64,000 bases of DNA, from contig NZ_MAFQ01000001.1 in assembly GCF_002013895.1 (NCBI RefSeq), forward strand, positions 62,001 through 126,000. Reading direction: 5' to 3'. A program made the translations under genes and the position numbers. The stretch is from Mycobacteroides franklinii. GTDB taxonomy: Bacteria > Actinomycetota > Actinomycetes > Mycobacteriales > Mycobacteriaceae. Of the stretch, positions 39,203-48,408 are shown in pieces. Position 1 is the stretch's first letter; each line of letters opens with the position of its first letter. The notes under the pieces are model-generated. The model searched no databases. It saw only the letters and a list, made by a program, of their open reading frames with translations, and had not been told where the DNA came from.

Positions 39203-39847
39203 ATGGCGGTACCTAGTAGGCCGGACGGCCCCGGACGCACCCCTCGCGTCCGGATGGCCGGCACTGAGCGCCGCCGCCAGCTGATCGATGTGGCGCGGTC
39301 GTTGTTCGCCGAGCGCGGATACGAGGCCACCTCCATCGAAGAGATCGCGCAACGCGCTGGGGTGTCCAAGCCTGTCGTGTACGAGCATTTCGGCGGCAAG
39401 GAGGGGCTGTACGCCGTCGTGGTGGATCGCGAGATGTCCGTGCTGCTGGACGGCATCACCTCGTCGTTGACGAGTTATCGCTCGCGGGTCCGGCTCGAGC
39501 AGGTGGCGCTTGCCCTGCTGAGTTACATCGAGGACCGCACCGACGGCTTCCGGATCCTGATCCGGGATTCACCTCCCGGCGTCAGCTCGGGGACGTACTC
39601 CAGTCTGCTCAACGACGCGGTGAGCCAGGTGTCGAGCATCTTGGCGGGCGACTTCCAGCGCCGCGGTCTGGACGCCGAGATGGCGCCGCTGTACGCGCAG
39701 GCGTTGGTGGGCCAGGTGTCGATGACGGCGCAATGGTGGCTCGATGCCCGGGAGCCCAAGAAGGAAGTGGTGGCGGCTCATATCGTCAACCTGTGCTGGC
39801 ACGGTTTGAAGCACCTGGAAGCCGATCCGCAGCTGCACGAGGAGTGA
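39203..39847 (+). CDS. TetR-family regulator (Rv1019-like)
   Basis: The 214-residue protein has an N-terminal TetR domain (RRRQLIDVARSLFAERGYEATSIEEIAQRAGVSKPVVYEHFGGKEGL) and a C-terminal dimerisation/ligand domain with LLSYIEDRTDGFRILIRDSPPG. The position between glmU/tRNA-Gln and mfd matches Rv1019. Here it directly precedes the six-gene secreted-protein array, on the same strand with a 74-base gap, so it may have acquired control over it. Confidence 0.9.
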   Translation: MAVPSRPDGPGRTPRVRMAGTERRRQLIDVARSLFAERGYEATSIEEIAQRAGVSKPVVYEHFGGKEGLYAVVVDREMSVLLDGITSSLTSYRSRVRLEQVALALLSYIEDRTDGFRILIRDSPPGVSSGTYSSLLNDAVSQVSSILAGDFQRRGLDAEMAPLYAQALVGQVSMTAQWWLDAREPKKEVVAAHIVNLCWHGLKHLEADPQLHEE

Positions 39848-39921
39848 CCCGTCGCGCAGGAACATCTGCGCACTCCGGACCGTTCGACATAACGGATGGT
39901 TCGTAAAGGTGGTGGTCGGTC

Positions 39922-40155
39922 ATGACGGGGTCTCGTTGGGTTCTGTGTGTGGCGACCGCGTTGGCGTTGGGTGTGATGGGCGCGCCCAGTGCGGCGGCCG
40001 ATAATTGCAGCGGTCCGCTCACCGCGCGGGTGTGCGTGAAGCCCGGCAACGCGGAACTGCATTCCACGCCGAATCGGCAGGTCATCCCCGAGGTTCCGCA
40101 GGCATCGCCGTGGTTGGTCGTGGGCGGTACCGGGTCGGGTGTGTGGATCCCTTGA
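39922..40155 (+). CDS. Secreted array protein 1 (Cys/GNAELHS motif)
   Basis: The 77-residue precursor has a signal peptide ending PSAAADN and a ~50-residue mature peptide with two Cys and the array motif VCVKPGNAELHSTPN followed by IPEVPQ. A GGTGG site precedes the ATG. It is the first of six tandem genes whose products share C-x3-G-[DN]-A-E-L-[HR]-S-x-P. The mature sequence has no catalytic signature; it looks like a small disulfide-bonded extracellular peptide. Family not recognised. Confidence 0.8.
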   Translation: MTGSRWVLCVATALALGVMGAPSAAADNCSGPLTARVCVKPGNAELHSTPNRQVIPEVPQASPWLVVGGTGSGVWIP

Positions 40156-40183
40156 CGGGGCGGCAGTCGAGGTGAACCCACGC

Positions 40184-40247
40184 GTGACATGCCTCGATCA
40201 CCTAGAATTTAAGTCGTCGGGGTTGATCGTTAGGTGAGGTGTTTGTC
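40184..40247 (+). promoter_or_regulatory. Promoter/leader of array gene 2, duplicated before gene 4
   Basis: GTGACATGC (40184), a -10-like TAGAAT (40203-40208), GGGGTTGAT (40219-40227) and the ribosome site GAGGTG lie in the same order and almost the same spacing before array gene 4 (40951-41013). By hand the first 25 bases agree at 17 positions, and the 30 bases before the ATG agree better. Confidence 0.7.
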
Positions 40248-40547
40248 ATGACGACGTCAGTAGTTGTGCGATGGGCTGTGGTCGGCGCCGCAGCGGCCGC
40301 GCTGGGCGCATTGCCCGTGTCGCTGGCCCCGGTTGCCGCGGCGGACCCGCAATGTGCCGACCCGGCCATGTGTCAGTCGGCGCCGGCCAACCCCGAGGAT
40401 TGCAACGGCGGTCCCGACGACATGGTGTGCACCCGTGCGGGGGATGCGGAACTGCATTCTTCGCCGAACCCGGCCGACATTCCGGAGGTTCCGCAGGCCG
40501 AGCAGCCACCCTGGATGGTTTTCGGTAATCCCGGTATGGGTCACTAG
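40248..40547 (+). CDS. Secreted array protein 2
   Basis: The ~99-residue precursor begins MTTSVVVRWAVVGAAAAALG with a signal peptide ending APVAAADP. The mature part has four Cys (QCADPAMC, EDC, MVC) and the motif VCTRAGDAELHSSPNPADIPEVPQ, then PPWMVFGNPG. The ATG at 40248 sits 6 bases after GAGGTG; an upstream GTG at 40239 is less likely. The CADPAMCQ segment and the leader are shared with protein 4, marking these as the closest pair in the array. Confidence 0.8.
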   Translation: MTTSVVVRWAVVGAAAAALGALPVSLAPVAAADPQCADPAMCQSAPANPEDCNGGPDDMVCTRAGDAELHSSPNPADIPEVPQAEQPPWMVFGNPGMGH

Positions 40548-40592
40548 CCGGTAGACGACGGAGCAGTGTTACCTCGGTAGTTGCTTTCAGTT

Positions 40593-40621
40593 CCTAATGA
40601 GTCTAATTTTGATTCGTTAGG
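40593..40621. promoter_or_regulatory. Imperfect palindrome before array gene 3
   Basis: CCTAATGAGTC and GATTCGTTAGG match as inverted arms at 9 of 11 positions around the AT-rich spacer TAATTTT, 30 bases before the ATG at 40651. It could be an operator or an AT-rich promoter core. Confidence 0.45.
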
Positions 40622-40650
40622 GAATCTAAGCAGTTAAGGGGTGTTGTTCC

Positions 40651-40890
40651 ATGCCTGGCGTTCGGCATGTCCTGGCGGTGGCGGCGACGGGTTTGTTTGT
40701 CGTGGTTCCTGTTGACATCGACACGACGTATGCCGCGGGCCCGGCCCGGGGAGGGCACGGGAACTGCATGCAACCGCGTACCGGTTCGGAGATTTGTGTG
40801 ACCTCGGGCGACGCCGAGCTGCGGTCCTGGCCGGACCCGGCTGACTTGCCGAAACCGCCGGATGTGCCGGTGCGTCCCGATAATCTGTGA
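40651..40890 (+). CDS. Secreted array protein 3
   Basis: The 79-residue precursor has a short signal peptide (VLAVAATGLFVVVPVDI, then TYAAG) and a ~50-residue mature peptide with two Cys and EICVTSGDAELRSWPDPADLPKPP. It ends in a proline-rich tail. AAGGGG lies 9 bases before the ATG. The core motif is kept though the rest has diverged from the other members. Function unknown. Confidence 0.75.
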   Translation: MPGVRHVLAVAATGLFVVVPVDIDTTYAAGPARGGHGNCMQPRTGSEICVTSGDAELRSWPDPADLPKPPDVPVRPDNL

Positions 40891-40950
40891 GCCGGTTGGG
40901 CAGACGGACGCACCGCGATCTGGCTGGCTGAAAAGCTGCGAATCAACCAT

Positions 40951-41013
40951 GTGACGTGCGAAAAGCGCCTAAAATCAGACCCTTGGGGTTGATGGATAGG
41001 CGAGGTGTCTGTC
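40951..41013 (+). promoter_or_regulatory. Promoter/leader of array gene 4, copy of the gene 2 leader
   Basis: GTGACGTGC (40951), -10-like TAAAAT (40970-40975), GGGGTTGAT (40985-40993) and GAGGTG precede the ATG at 41014. The arrangement mirrors 40184-40247 and shows that gene and promoter were duplicated together. Confidence 0.7.
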
Positions 41014-41277
41014 ATGAGGTCAACAGCGTTCCGATGCGTGGTTACCGCCGTGTCGGCGGTCGCTCTGGTCATCGTGGCGGTGGCACCGGTCGCGGGTGCG
41101 GAGCAGCCGTGCGCGGATCCGGCCATGTGTCAGGCACCGCTGCCGCCGACTCCGGTACATGAGGACGTCGAGCTGCACTCGAGTCCGGATCCGTATGTCA
41201 TGCCGCAGGTTCCGCAAAGCAGCATGCCGCCGTGGCAGGCGATCAACGCTCCCGGCGAGGCGCGTAATCGCCCCTGA
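41014..41277 (+). CDS. Secreted array protein 4
   Basis: The ~87-residue precursor has a signal peptide ending APVAGAEQ. The mature peptide has two Cys (PCADPAMCQ) and a variant motif HEDVELHSSPDPYVMPQVPQ, in which the Cys before GDAEL is missing and Asp-Val replaces Asp-Ala; Cys number stays even. PPWQAINAPG resembles the tail of protein 2. The ATG at 41014 follows GAGGTG. Confidence 0.75.
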   Translation: MRSTAFRCVVTAVSAVALVIVAVAPVAGAEQPCADPAMCQAPLPPTPVHEDVELHSSPDPYVMPQVPQSSMPPWQAINAPGEARNRP

Positions 41278-41369
41278 CCGGTGACATCGCTGGCCTGGCA
41301 AGGGTTTTCCTCGGCGGGAATCAAACTGGTAGCAGACTCACAGCTGCCGTTCACTTTTCTGGGTCTGAA

Positions 41370-41388
41370 CACGCCTATGTTCGGCGTG
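41370..41388. promoter_or_regulatory. Inverted repeat CACGCC-N7-GGCGTG before array gene 5
   Basis: Perfect 6-base arms flank TATGTTC, whose TATGTT resembles a -10 box, 28 bases before the ATG at 41417. A promoter covered by an operator is a reasonable reading. Confidence 0.45.
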
Positions 41389-41416
41389 GAGACCGCCCAG
41401 CTGTCAGGAGCTCAGT

Positions 41417-41755
41417 ATGCGACTGTTGTGGATTCGTGCCGGACTGGCAGTCCTCTCGTTGTCTCTCTTCGTGGGGATTCCGCTGACCGCGGGGACAGTG
41501 CGCGCGGACCCGTGCCCGGCCGGGGCGTCGCGTTGTGCGTTGCCGCCCAATCAGCCACGGCCCGTGGGCGACGATGAGAAATGCACCGGCGCCTCTGCCG
41601 ATCTCAGGGTTCCCGAGACCTTCGAGCAATGCTCCGAGACGGGGGACGCGGAGCTGCGGTCGGCCCCCAACGTAAGGGACTTGCCGACGCCGCCCCAGTC
41701 GACCCAGGCCGTGATGGTGCCGGGCAATGGTTCCTCTCCGCAAGCACACGGCTGA
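41417..41755 (+). CDS. Secreted array protein 5
   Basis: The 112-residue precursor has a signal peptide (LAVLSLSLFVGIPLTAGTVRA) and a mature peptide with four Cys (DPCPAGASRC, EKC, EQC) and the motif QCSETGDAELRSAPNVRDLPTPPQ. The CPAGASRCALP segment pairs it with protein 6 (CAPGASHCALP), a second sub-duplication in the array. GGAG lies about 8 bases before the ATG. Unknown function. Confidence 0.8.
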   Translation: MRLLWIRAGLAVLSLSLFVGIPLTAGTVRADPCPAGASRCALPPNQPRPVGDDEKCTGASADLRVPETFEQCSETGDAELRSAPNVRDLPTPPQSTQAVMVPGNGSSPQAHG

Positions 41756-41817
41756 ACGCTGCTGTGAATTCGCTGCGAAGTAGTGCCTGGCTAATCAAAT
41801 AGGCCTATCGTCTGCTC

Positions 41818-42117
41818 ATGATGTTTGTGCTGGTGAGACGTGCGGCGCTGCTGGTTGCTGCTGCGGTCACCGTCGGTGTGCCGCTTGCTCTCGACATATC
41901 TCACGCCGACCCGCCCTGCGCCCCAGGAGCTTCACACTGTGCGTTGCCTACCGCGGTCGTTCCGCCGGCGGGTGCGCACGAGAAGTGCGGCGCACCCAAG
42001 CCGGGTGAGCAGGTGTGCACCGAGCCGGGCGATGCCGAGCTGCATTCCTCGCCCACGGCCAAGATCCCCTCGCCGCCGTTGACGGTTGCGCCGACCAAGA
42101 GCGGCGCCGCGCTTTAG
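41818..42117 (+). CDS. Secreted array protein 6
   Basis: The 99-residue precursor has a signal peptide (LLVAAAVTVGVPLALDISHA) and a mature peptide with four Cys (PPCAPGASHC, EKC, QVC) and VCTEPGDAELHSSPTAKIPSPP. No good ribosome site precedes the ATG, and a TATCGT box ends about 9 bases upstream, so the message may be leaderless. The last bases overlap the convergent decarboxylase stop. It closes the array. Confidence 0.78.
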   Translation: MMFVLVRRAALLVAAAVTVGVPLALDISHADPPCAPGASHCALPTAVVPPAGAHEKCGAPKPGEQVCTEPGDAELHSSPTAKIPSPPLTVAPTKSGAAL

Positions 42118-43460
42118 CGCGCGCCGCGGTCCCGCGACAACAGATCGGCGATCGTTTCGCGGCGCACCAGTTCGCGTACGTGTCCGTCGCGGACCGCGAG
42201 CACGGGCGGACGTCCCACCATGTTGTAGGACGAGGCCATGCTGTGGTTGTACGCACCGGTGCACGCGACGGCCAATACATCGCCGGGACGAACATCGGAC
42301 GGCAGGCTGACATCACGGGCGATCTCGTCGCCGGATTCGCAGTGCCTCCCGGCTACCGTCACCAGCTGCGGGGGCGCGGAGGGGTGCCGGTTTGCCAGCG
42401 CGACACTGTATTTCGCGTCGTACAGGGACACCCGGGGGTTATCGCTCATACCGCCGTCGACGGCCACGAAGGTGCGCCCGCCGGGCTGGGTCTTGACCGA
42501 AACCACCCGATACAGCGTCACGCCCGCGCGTGCGGAGATGGCGCGGCCGGGCTCGACGACGACGCGCGGGCGCGGGAAGCGCTCGGCCGCGCAGGCGGCA
42601 TCGAGGGCGTCGTCAATGAAGTCGCGCAGCTCGGCGAGGTCGAGTTCGGGGTCGCCCGAACGGTAGGGAACGCCGTGGCCGCCACCGATGTTGAGTTCAC
42701 CCAGGATCACGCCGTGTTCGGCACGGATATCGGCCATCGCCGCGATCATGCGGCGGATGGTCTCGCCGTACAGCGCGCAGTCGGTGACCTGTGAGCCGAT
42801 GTGGCAGTGCAGGCCCACGAGGTCCAGCAGGGGTTGGTCCAGAACGCGACGGGCGGCCTCGATGGCGTGCCCATCGTGGAGCGGGAACCCAAACTTCTGG
42901 TCGGTGATGCCCGTGGTGACGGCGGCATGCCCGTGGATATCGATATCGGGGGTAACCCGTACCAGCACACGCTGGCGCTTCTTGAGCCGAGTCGCCAGAA
43001 ACATGATCTCGGTGTAGGAGTCCACCACGATCCGGCCCACGCCGACGGCGGCGGCATCACTGAGCTCGTCGGGGGTCTTGGCGTTGCCGTGCATGATGAT
43101 TCGTTCCGGGTCGAAACCTCCCGCGAGCGCGGTCGCCAACTCGCCGGAGGAGCAGACGTCCAGCGACAGCCCCTCCTGAGCCACCCAGCGCGCGACATCG
43201 GCCGTCAGAAGTGCCTTGCTCGCATAGGCGACCTCGATCTCGCGCAGGGTGCTGCGATAGCGGCGGGCGCGGTAGCGGAAGTCCTCCTCGTCAAGCACGT
43301 ACGCGGGGGTGCGGAACTGGTCGGCGATTTCCGAGAGCGCCGTCTCTCCGACGCACATCCGACCCTGCTCATCCAGGTGTGTGGTGACCGGCCACACCGT
43401 CGGGTCGACGCGTGGCCGAGCCACATTGTGTAAGGACGGCAGGAGGTCCAGAAGTGTCAT
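42114..43460 (-). CDS. LysA-like PLP-dependent decarboxylase
   Basis: The ~448-residue fold-type III enzyme resembles diaminopimelate decarboxylase. The PLP Lys is in VAYASKALL, and HCHIGSQ, GGGHGVPYRSG, EPGRAISA, the CESGD substrate motif and a C-terminal ACTGAYNHSMASSYNM are present. Mycobacterial lysA normally sits near thrA, so this is probably a paralogue acting on DAP or another amino acid. The ATG at 43460 was chosen over one at 43490. It is divergent from mfd and convergent with the secreted-protein array. Confidence 0.85.
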   Translation of the reverse strand: MTLLDLLPSLHNVARPRVDPTVWPVTTHLDEQGRMCVGETALSEIADQFRTPAYVLDEEDFRYRARRYRSTLREIEVAYASKALLTADVARWVAQEGLSLDVCSSGELATALAGGFDPERIIMHGNAKTPDELSDAAAVGVGRIVVDSYTEIMFLATRLKKRQRVLVRVTPDIDIHGHAAVTTGITDQKFGFPLHDGHAIEAARRVLDQPLLDLVGLHCHIGSQVTDCALYGETIRRMIAAMADIRAEHGVILGELNIGGGHGVPYRSGDPELDLAELRDFIDDALDAACAAERFPRPRVVVEPGRAISARAGVTLYRVVSVKTQPGGRTFVAVDGGMSDNPRVSLYDAKYSVALANRHPSAPPQLVTVAGRHCESGDEIARDVSLPSDVRPGDVLAVACTGAYNHSMASSYNMVGRPPVLAVRDGHVRELVRRETIADLLSRDRGAR

Positions 43461-43567
43461 GTATTCACCGTGCGCCCGTGGCGAGCGCATGTGGAGTTTC
43501 TTGACGTGGCCTTGACGGCGATGGGCCCGATTTTGGCGAGATCTGGGCGCCGTAGAATGGGTCCACC

Positions 43568-46500
43568 ATGACTGCGACTACCCCGCCTCTCGCCGGGGTG
43601 ATCCGGACAGCCTTGCGGGACCCGGCATTCGATGTTCTCGCTCCGGCCATTGCCGCCAAGACCGGCCTCGATCTGACCGCTCCGACGTGTGCACGCGCAT
43701 TTGTCGTGACGGGTATGGCCGATGCGAGCGATCCACCCGTCCTGGTTGTGACGGCCACCACCCGAGAGGCGCAAGACCTCGCCGCCGAGCTGCGCGACGT
43801 GTACGGCGACGCGGTGACGCTGTTGCCGTCCTGGGAGACGCTCCCGCACGAGCGGTTGTCACCCGGTGTCGACACCGTGGGTGCCCGGTTGCAGGTGCTG
43901 CACCGGCTGGCCCATCCGGAGGATTCCCGGATGGGGGTGCCGCTGCGAGTGGTGGTGACCACGGTGCGCTCGCTGCTGCAGCCGATGTCCCCCGAGCTGT
44001 TCGATCTGGAGCCGGTGGAGCTCACCGTCGGTGCCGAGTCGGAATTCGATGGGTTGATCGCCCGTCTGGTCGAGCTCGCATACACCCGAGTGGACATGGT
44101 GGCCGGCCGCGGGGAGTTCGCGGTGCGCGGCGGCATCCTGGATGTTTTCAGTCCCACCGCCGACCATCCGGTGCGTGTCGAGTTCTGGGGTGACGAGGTC
44201 AGCGAGATGCGCTACTTCTCCGTCGCCGACCAGCGATCGATCCCCGAGTTGGAGGTCACATCCGTACTCGCAATGCCCTGTCGCGAGCTGCTTCTCACCG
44301 AGCAGGTGCGCACCCGCGCCGCCGAACTCGCCGCTGTGGCGGGAGTTTCCGGTAGCACGCCAGAAGAGCACCGCCTCGGCGCCGGGGTAGGGGAGATGCT
44401 CGCCAAGCTGGCGGACGGCATCTGCGTCGACGGTATGGAATCGCTACTGCCGGTGCTGCATTCGGGCGAGCTGACCATGTTGGTCGACCATCTGCCCGAC
44501 AACGCGCCCGTCCTGGTCTGTGATCCGGAGAAGGTGCGGAGGCGGTCGGCCGACCTGGAGCGCACCGGCCGGGAATTCCTGGAGGCATCCTGGTCTGTCG
44601 CCGCCATCGGTGCCGATGCACCGATCGATATTGCCGCACTGGCAGATTCGGGATTCCGTGAACTCGATGACGTCAAGCATGCGGCGGGCGAGGCCGGGTA
44701 TCCGTGGTGGTCGCTGAGCCCGCTGGGCATGGACAACGATCAAGCTGTCGCGCTGGCGGTGCGACCGTCGCCGTCCTCGCGCGGTCACAAAGAGGGCGCG
44801 GCGGAGATCTTCGCGATGCTGCGTGCCCACGTGATGACCGGTGGGCGGGCGGCCGTTGTGGCCGCCGGGGCCGGCACCACACATCGGATTATCGAGCAGC
44901 TGGCCGAAACGGAAACCCCTGCAACGCTGTTAGAGCCGGGCGCAGAGCCTGCCGAGGGCGTCGTCGGGGTGCTGCGTGGTCATCTCACCGATGGCGTGAT
45001 ACTCCCGGGTGCCAATATCGTCATCGTCACCGAGACGGATCTCACCGGTAGCCGGGTTGCGGCCACCGACGGCAAGCGGCTACCGGCCAAGCGCCGCAAT
45101 CAGGTTGACCCGCTGGCACTCTCCGCCGGTGACCTCGTTGTGCACGATCAGCACGGCATCGGGCGGTTCGTGGAGATGGTGGAACGCACCGTCGGTGGAG
45201 CCCGTCGGGAATACCTGGTGCTGGAGTACGCGTCGAGTAAGCGTGGCGCCGCGGCCGGCGGTCAGAGCGATCGCCTGTATGTGCCGATGGACTCCCTGGA
45301 TCAACTGTCCCGGTACGTGGGTGGCGAGTCGCCTGGTCTCAGTCGCCTCGGCGGCAGTGACTGGACCAACACGAAGACCAAGGCACGTAAGGCTGTTCGC
45401 GAGATCGCCGGCGAACTTGTCGCGCTGTACGCGGCGCGCCAGGCGGCGCCCGGACACGCCTTCGCGCCGGACACCCCGTGGCAGCGCGAGATGGAAGACG
45501 CCTTCGGCTTCGTGGAGACCGTCGACCAGCTGACCGCCATCACCGAAGTGAAATCGGATATGGAGAAGCCGGTTCCGATGGACCGGGTGGTGTGCGGCGA
45601 CGTCGGCTACGGCAAAACCGAAATCGCGGTGCGCGCGGCATTCAAGGCCGTCCAGGACGGTAAGCAGGTCGCGGTGCTGGTACCCACCACGCTGCTGGCG
45701 GATCAGCATCTGCAGACATTCACCAATCGCACCGCCGGTTTCCCGGTGAAGGTGGCGGGTCTGTCGCGTTTCACCGATCCGGTCACCTCGAAACTGGTTA
45801 TCGAGGGAATGGCCGATGGCTCAGTCGATATCGTCATCGGCACGCACCGGCTGCTGCAGACCGCGGTGCGATGGAAAGACCTTGGGCTGGTGATCGTCGA
45901 CGAAGAACAGCGGTTCGGTGTGGAGCACAAGGAGCACATCAAGGCGCTGCGTACCCATGTAGACGTTCTCACCATGAGCGCCACCCCGATTCCGCGCACC
46001 CTGGAGATGAGCCTGGCCGGCATCCGGGAGATGTCGACCATCCTGACCCCGCCCGAGGAGCGTTATCCGGTGCTCACCTATGTGGGCCCGCATGACGACA
46101 AGCAGGTGGCGGCGGCGCTGCGCCGCGAGCTGTTGCGCGACGGCCAGGCGTTCTACGTGCACAACCGGGTGAGCACCATCGACAAGGCCGCCGCGCGAAT
46201 ACGCGATCTCGTCCCCGAGGCCAGAGTTGTTGTTGCGCACGGCCAAATGCCTGAGGAATTGCTTGAGCGCACCGTCGAGGGGTTCTGGAACCGCGAATAC
46301 GACATCCTGGTGTGCACCACCATCATCGAGACCGGTTTGGACATCTCCAACGCCAACACCCTGATCGTGGAGCGCGCCGACATCTTCGGTCTGTCGCAGC
46401 TGCACCAGCTGCGCGGTCGTGTCGGCCGCAGCCGCGAACGCGGATACGCCTACTTCCTGTACTCACCCGAGGTGCCGCTCACCGAGACCGCCTACGACAG

Positions 46501-47221
46501 GCTCTCGACGATCGCGCAGAACAACGATCTGGGCGCAGGCATGGCCGTGGCCATGAAGGACTTGGAAATCCGTGGCGCGGGCAACGTGCTTGGGGTGGAG
46601 CAATCCGGGCATGTCGCCGGGGTGGGTTTTGATCTTTACGTGCGGCTTGTCGGCGAGGCTGTCGAGGCGTATCGCGCTGCGGCGGATGGGAAGACTGTGC
46701 TGACCGCCGAGGAGCCGAAGGAGGTGCGCATCGACCTCCCGGTCGACGCGCATCTGCCCACCGACTACATCGGTAGCGATCGGCTGCGGCTCGAGGCGTA
46801 CCGCCGGCTCGCGGCTGCCGGGGATGCCGCAGAGATCAATGCGGCCGTGGAAGAGCTCACCGACCGCTACGGGCCGCTGCCGCTTCCGGTGCAGCGACTG
46901 GTGGCCGTCGCTTCGTTGCGATTGCTGTGTCGCGAGATGGAGATCACCGACCTTTCGGTGGTCGGTACCAACATTCGGATACAGCCGTTGCCACTCCTGG
47001 ACTCGGCGCAGTTGAGGCTGAAACGTTTACATCCGGCCGCGCAGTATCGTGCGACGACTTCGGTTGTGCAGGTTCCCATTCCGCGTTCCGGCGACGGCGG
47101 TGTGGGTTCGGACCGGATCCGCGACCTGGAACTTGTCCACATGATCGCCGATCTACTGATTGCGTTGTCGGGACGCCCCGCGGGCAGTGTTGATATAAAC
47201 CCAATGGAGGTGAGCAAATGA
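43568..47221 (+). CDS. mfd: Transcription-repair coupling factor
   Basis: The 1217-residue translocase removes RNA polymerase stalled at lesions and recruits UvrA. Layout: UvrB-homology region (~1-350), RNA-polymerase-interaction domain (~490-570; [16 protein letters not shown]), RecG-like motor with Walker [12 protein letters not shown] near residue 680 and [27 protein letters not shown] motif VI, and the C-terminal regulatory domain. It overlaps mazG by ATGA. Matches Rv1020. Confidence 0.97.
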   Translation: MTATTPPLAGVIRTALRDPAFDVLAPAIAAKTGLDLTAPTCARAFVVTGMADASDPPVLVVTATTREAQDLAAELRDVYGDAVTLLPSWETLPHERLSPGVDTVGARLQVLHRLAHPEDSRMGVPLRVVVTTVRSLLQPMSPELFDLEPVELTVGAESEFDGLIARLVELAYTRVDMVAGRGEFAVRGGILDVFSPTADHPVRVEFWGDEVSEMRYFSVADQRSIPELEVTSVLAMPCRELLLTEQVRTRAAELAAVAGVSGSTPEEHRLGAGVGEMLAKLADGICVDGMESLLPVLHSGELTMLVDHLPDNAPVLVCDPEKVRRRSADLERTGREFLEASWSVAAIGADAPIDIAALADSGFRELDDVKHAAGEAGYPWWSLSPLGMDNDQAVALAVRPSPSSRGHKEGAAEIFAMLRAHVMTGGRAAVVAAGAGTTHRIIEQLAETETPATLLEPGAEPAEGVVGVLRGHLTDGVILPGANIVIVTETDLTGSRVAATDGKRLPAKRRNQVDPLALSAGDLVVHDQHGIGRFVEMVERTVGGARREYLVLEYASSKRGAAAGGQSDRLYVPMDSLDQLSRYVGGESPGLSRLGGSDWTNTKTKARKAVREIAGELVALYAARQAAPGHAFAPDTPWQREMEDAFGFVETVDQLTAITEVKSDMEKPVPMDRVVCGDVGYGKTEIAVRAAFKAVQDGKQVAVLVPTTLLADQHLQTFTNRTAGFPVKVAGLSRFTDPVTSKLVIEGMADGSVDIVIGTHRLLQTAVRWKDLGLVIVDEEQRFGVEHKEHIKALRTHVDVLTMSATPIPRTLEMSLAGIREMSTILTPPEERYPVLTYVGPHDDKQVAAALRRELLRDGQAFYVHNRVSTIDKAAARIRDLVPEARVVVAHGQMPEELLERTVEGFWNREYDILVCTTIIETGLDISNANTLIVERADIFGLSQLHQLRGRVGRSRERGYAYFLYSPEVPLTETAYDRLSTIAQNNDLGAGMAVAMKDLEIRGAGNVLGVEQSGHVAGVGFDLYVRLVGEAVEAYRAAADGKTVLTAEEPKEVRIDLPVDAHLPTDYIGSDRLRLEAYRRLAAAGDAAEINAAVEELTDRYGPLPLPVQRLVAVASLRLLCREMEITDLSVVGTNIRIQPLPLLDSAQLRLKRLHPAAQYRATTSVVQVPIPRSGDGGVGSDRIRDLELVHMIADLLIALSGRPAGSVDINPMEVSK

Positions 47222-48294
47222 CTGGCGATGAGCCTCTTGGGCGAAGAGAACTCACCGTAGTATTCGTCGACCCGCGCCATCCGTCCATGGTTCCGGTGGA
47301 GGCAGTTGGTTTGCTCGCCGGCGATCTGCAATACACCGAGGAACTTCCGGTCCGGCTGGCGTGGACGCTGTCGACCGCGCGTCCGGTGTACATCGGCGAG
47401 GATGCACCCGCGCTGTTGTCCTCGGACCGCAATCACCCGGAGGTGCGGGCGCGCATCCAGGCGGGCGCCAGGATCATCGCTCCGCCCGAGCGGCAGGGCG
47501 AGAAGCTCATCGACGCGGTGGCCGTGATGGACCGGCTGCGGACAAACGGTCCGTGGGAGAGCACGCAGACCCACGACTCGTTGCGGCGCTATCTGCTCGA
47601 GGAGACCTACGAGCTGTTCGACGCCGTACGCACCGGCGATGCCGACGAGCTTCGCGGCGAGCTGGGCGATGTGTTGCTACAGGTGCTCTTCCATGCCCGC
47701 ATCGCCGAGGACGCGCCCGAGCATCCGTTCAATATCGACGATGTCGCCGAGACGCTGCTGAACAAGCTGGGCAACCGCATTCCGGCAATACTCGGCGCCG
47801 GTGGTGATTCCGCTTCGATCTCGCTGGAAGAGCAACTGGCGCAATGGGAAGAGCGTAAGGCGCAGGAGAAAGACCGCGACTCCTGCCTGGACGGCGTGTC
47901 CAGCAGCCAGCCCGCGCTCGCGCTCACGCAAAAGGTGCTCGGTCGGGTGACGGCCGCGGGTCTGCCCACGGAGTTGATCCCGGTACAGCTGCTGTCGGTG
48001 CGCATCGATCTCGACGGCGACGCCGAAAACCAGCTGCGTGCTGACGCTTTGGAATTCATGGACACCGTGCGGCGCGCCGAGAAGGACATTTTGGTGGGCC
48101 GCCGTGGCGATGATGTGGCCGCCGAGCTGGACGTCAGCGACTTGCGTGAGGTGACCGCCGAGGAATGGCGTGCGCACTGGCGGCAGGCGCCGGTTGAACC
48201 CGTTGAGGCCAAGGATGTGGAGCTCACTGCCGAAGAGCAGCGGCCCGATGTGCACGACGAGCCGGAGGATTCCGGTCAGTCGAAGAGCGCCTAG
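47218..48294 (+). CDS. mazG: MazG-type nucleoside triphosphate pyrophosphohydrolase
   Basis: The 358-residue enzyme hydrolyses non-canonical or oxidised NTPs to NMP and PPi. The MazG core is [44 protein letters not shown] with the EExxE...ExxD metal residues. An N-terminal ~100 residues and a C-terminal acidic extension are as in Rv1021. It overlaps the mfd stop (ATGA), so the repair and nucleotide-cleaning genes are coupled. In M. tuberculosis lpqU follows; here the Efe iron genes intervene. Confidence 0.93.
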   Translation: MTGDEPLGRRELTVVFVDPRHPSMVPVEAVGLLAGDLQYTEELPVRLAWTLSTARPVYIGEDAPALLSSDRNHPEVRARIQAGARIIAPPERQGEKLIDAVAVMDRLRTNGPWESTQTHDSLRRYLLEETYELFDAVRTGDADELRGELGDVLLQVLFHARIAEDAPEHPFNIDDVAETLLNKLGNRIPAILGAGGDSASISLEEQLAQWEERKAQEKDRDSCLDGVSSSQPALALTQKVLGRVTAAGLPTELIPVQLLSVRIDLDGDAENQLRADALEFMDTVRRAEKDILVGRRGDDVAAELDVSDLREVTAEEWRAHWRQAPVEPVEAKDVELTAEEQRPDVHDEPEDSGQSKSA

Positions 48295-48384
48295 CTCCGG
48301 TGTTGCTTAGCTAGATTCACGCCGGGTGGGACTTTGTGCCCGACGCGATGGGACCATCGGCCGTATGGGTATTTGCGCTGCGTG

Positions 48385-48403
48385 TTAGGAGTGCCATACC
48401 TTA
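48385..48403. promoter_or_regulatory. Weak iron-box-like element before efeUO
   Basis: TTAGGAGTGCCATACCTTA keeps the TTAGG...CCTxA ends of the IdeR consensus and 12 of 19 positions by hand. It lies directly before the GTG at 48409, a plausible repression site for iron uptake genes, but the match is marginal. Confidence 0.3.
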
Positions 48404-48408
48404 TCTGC

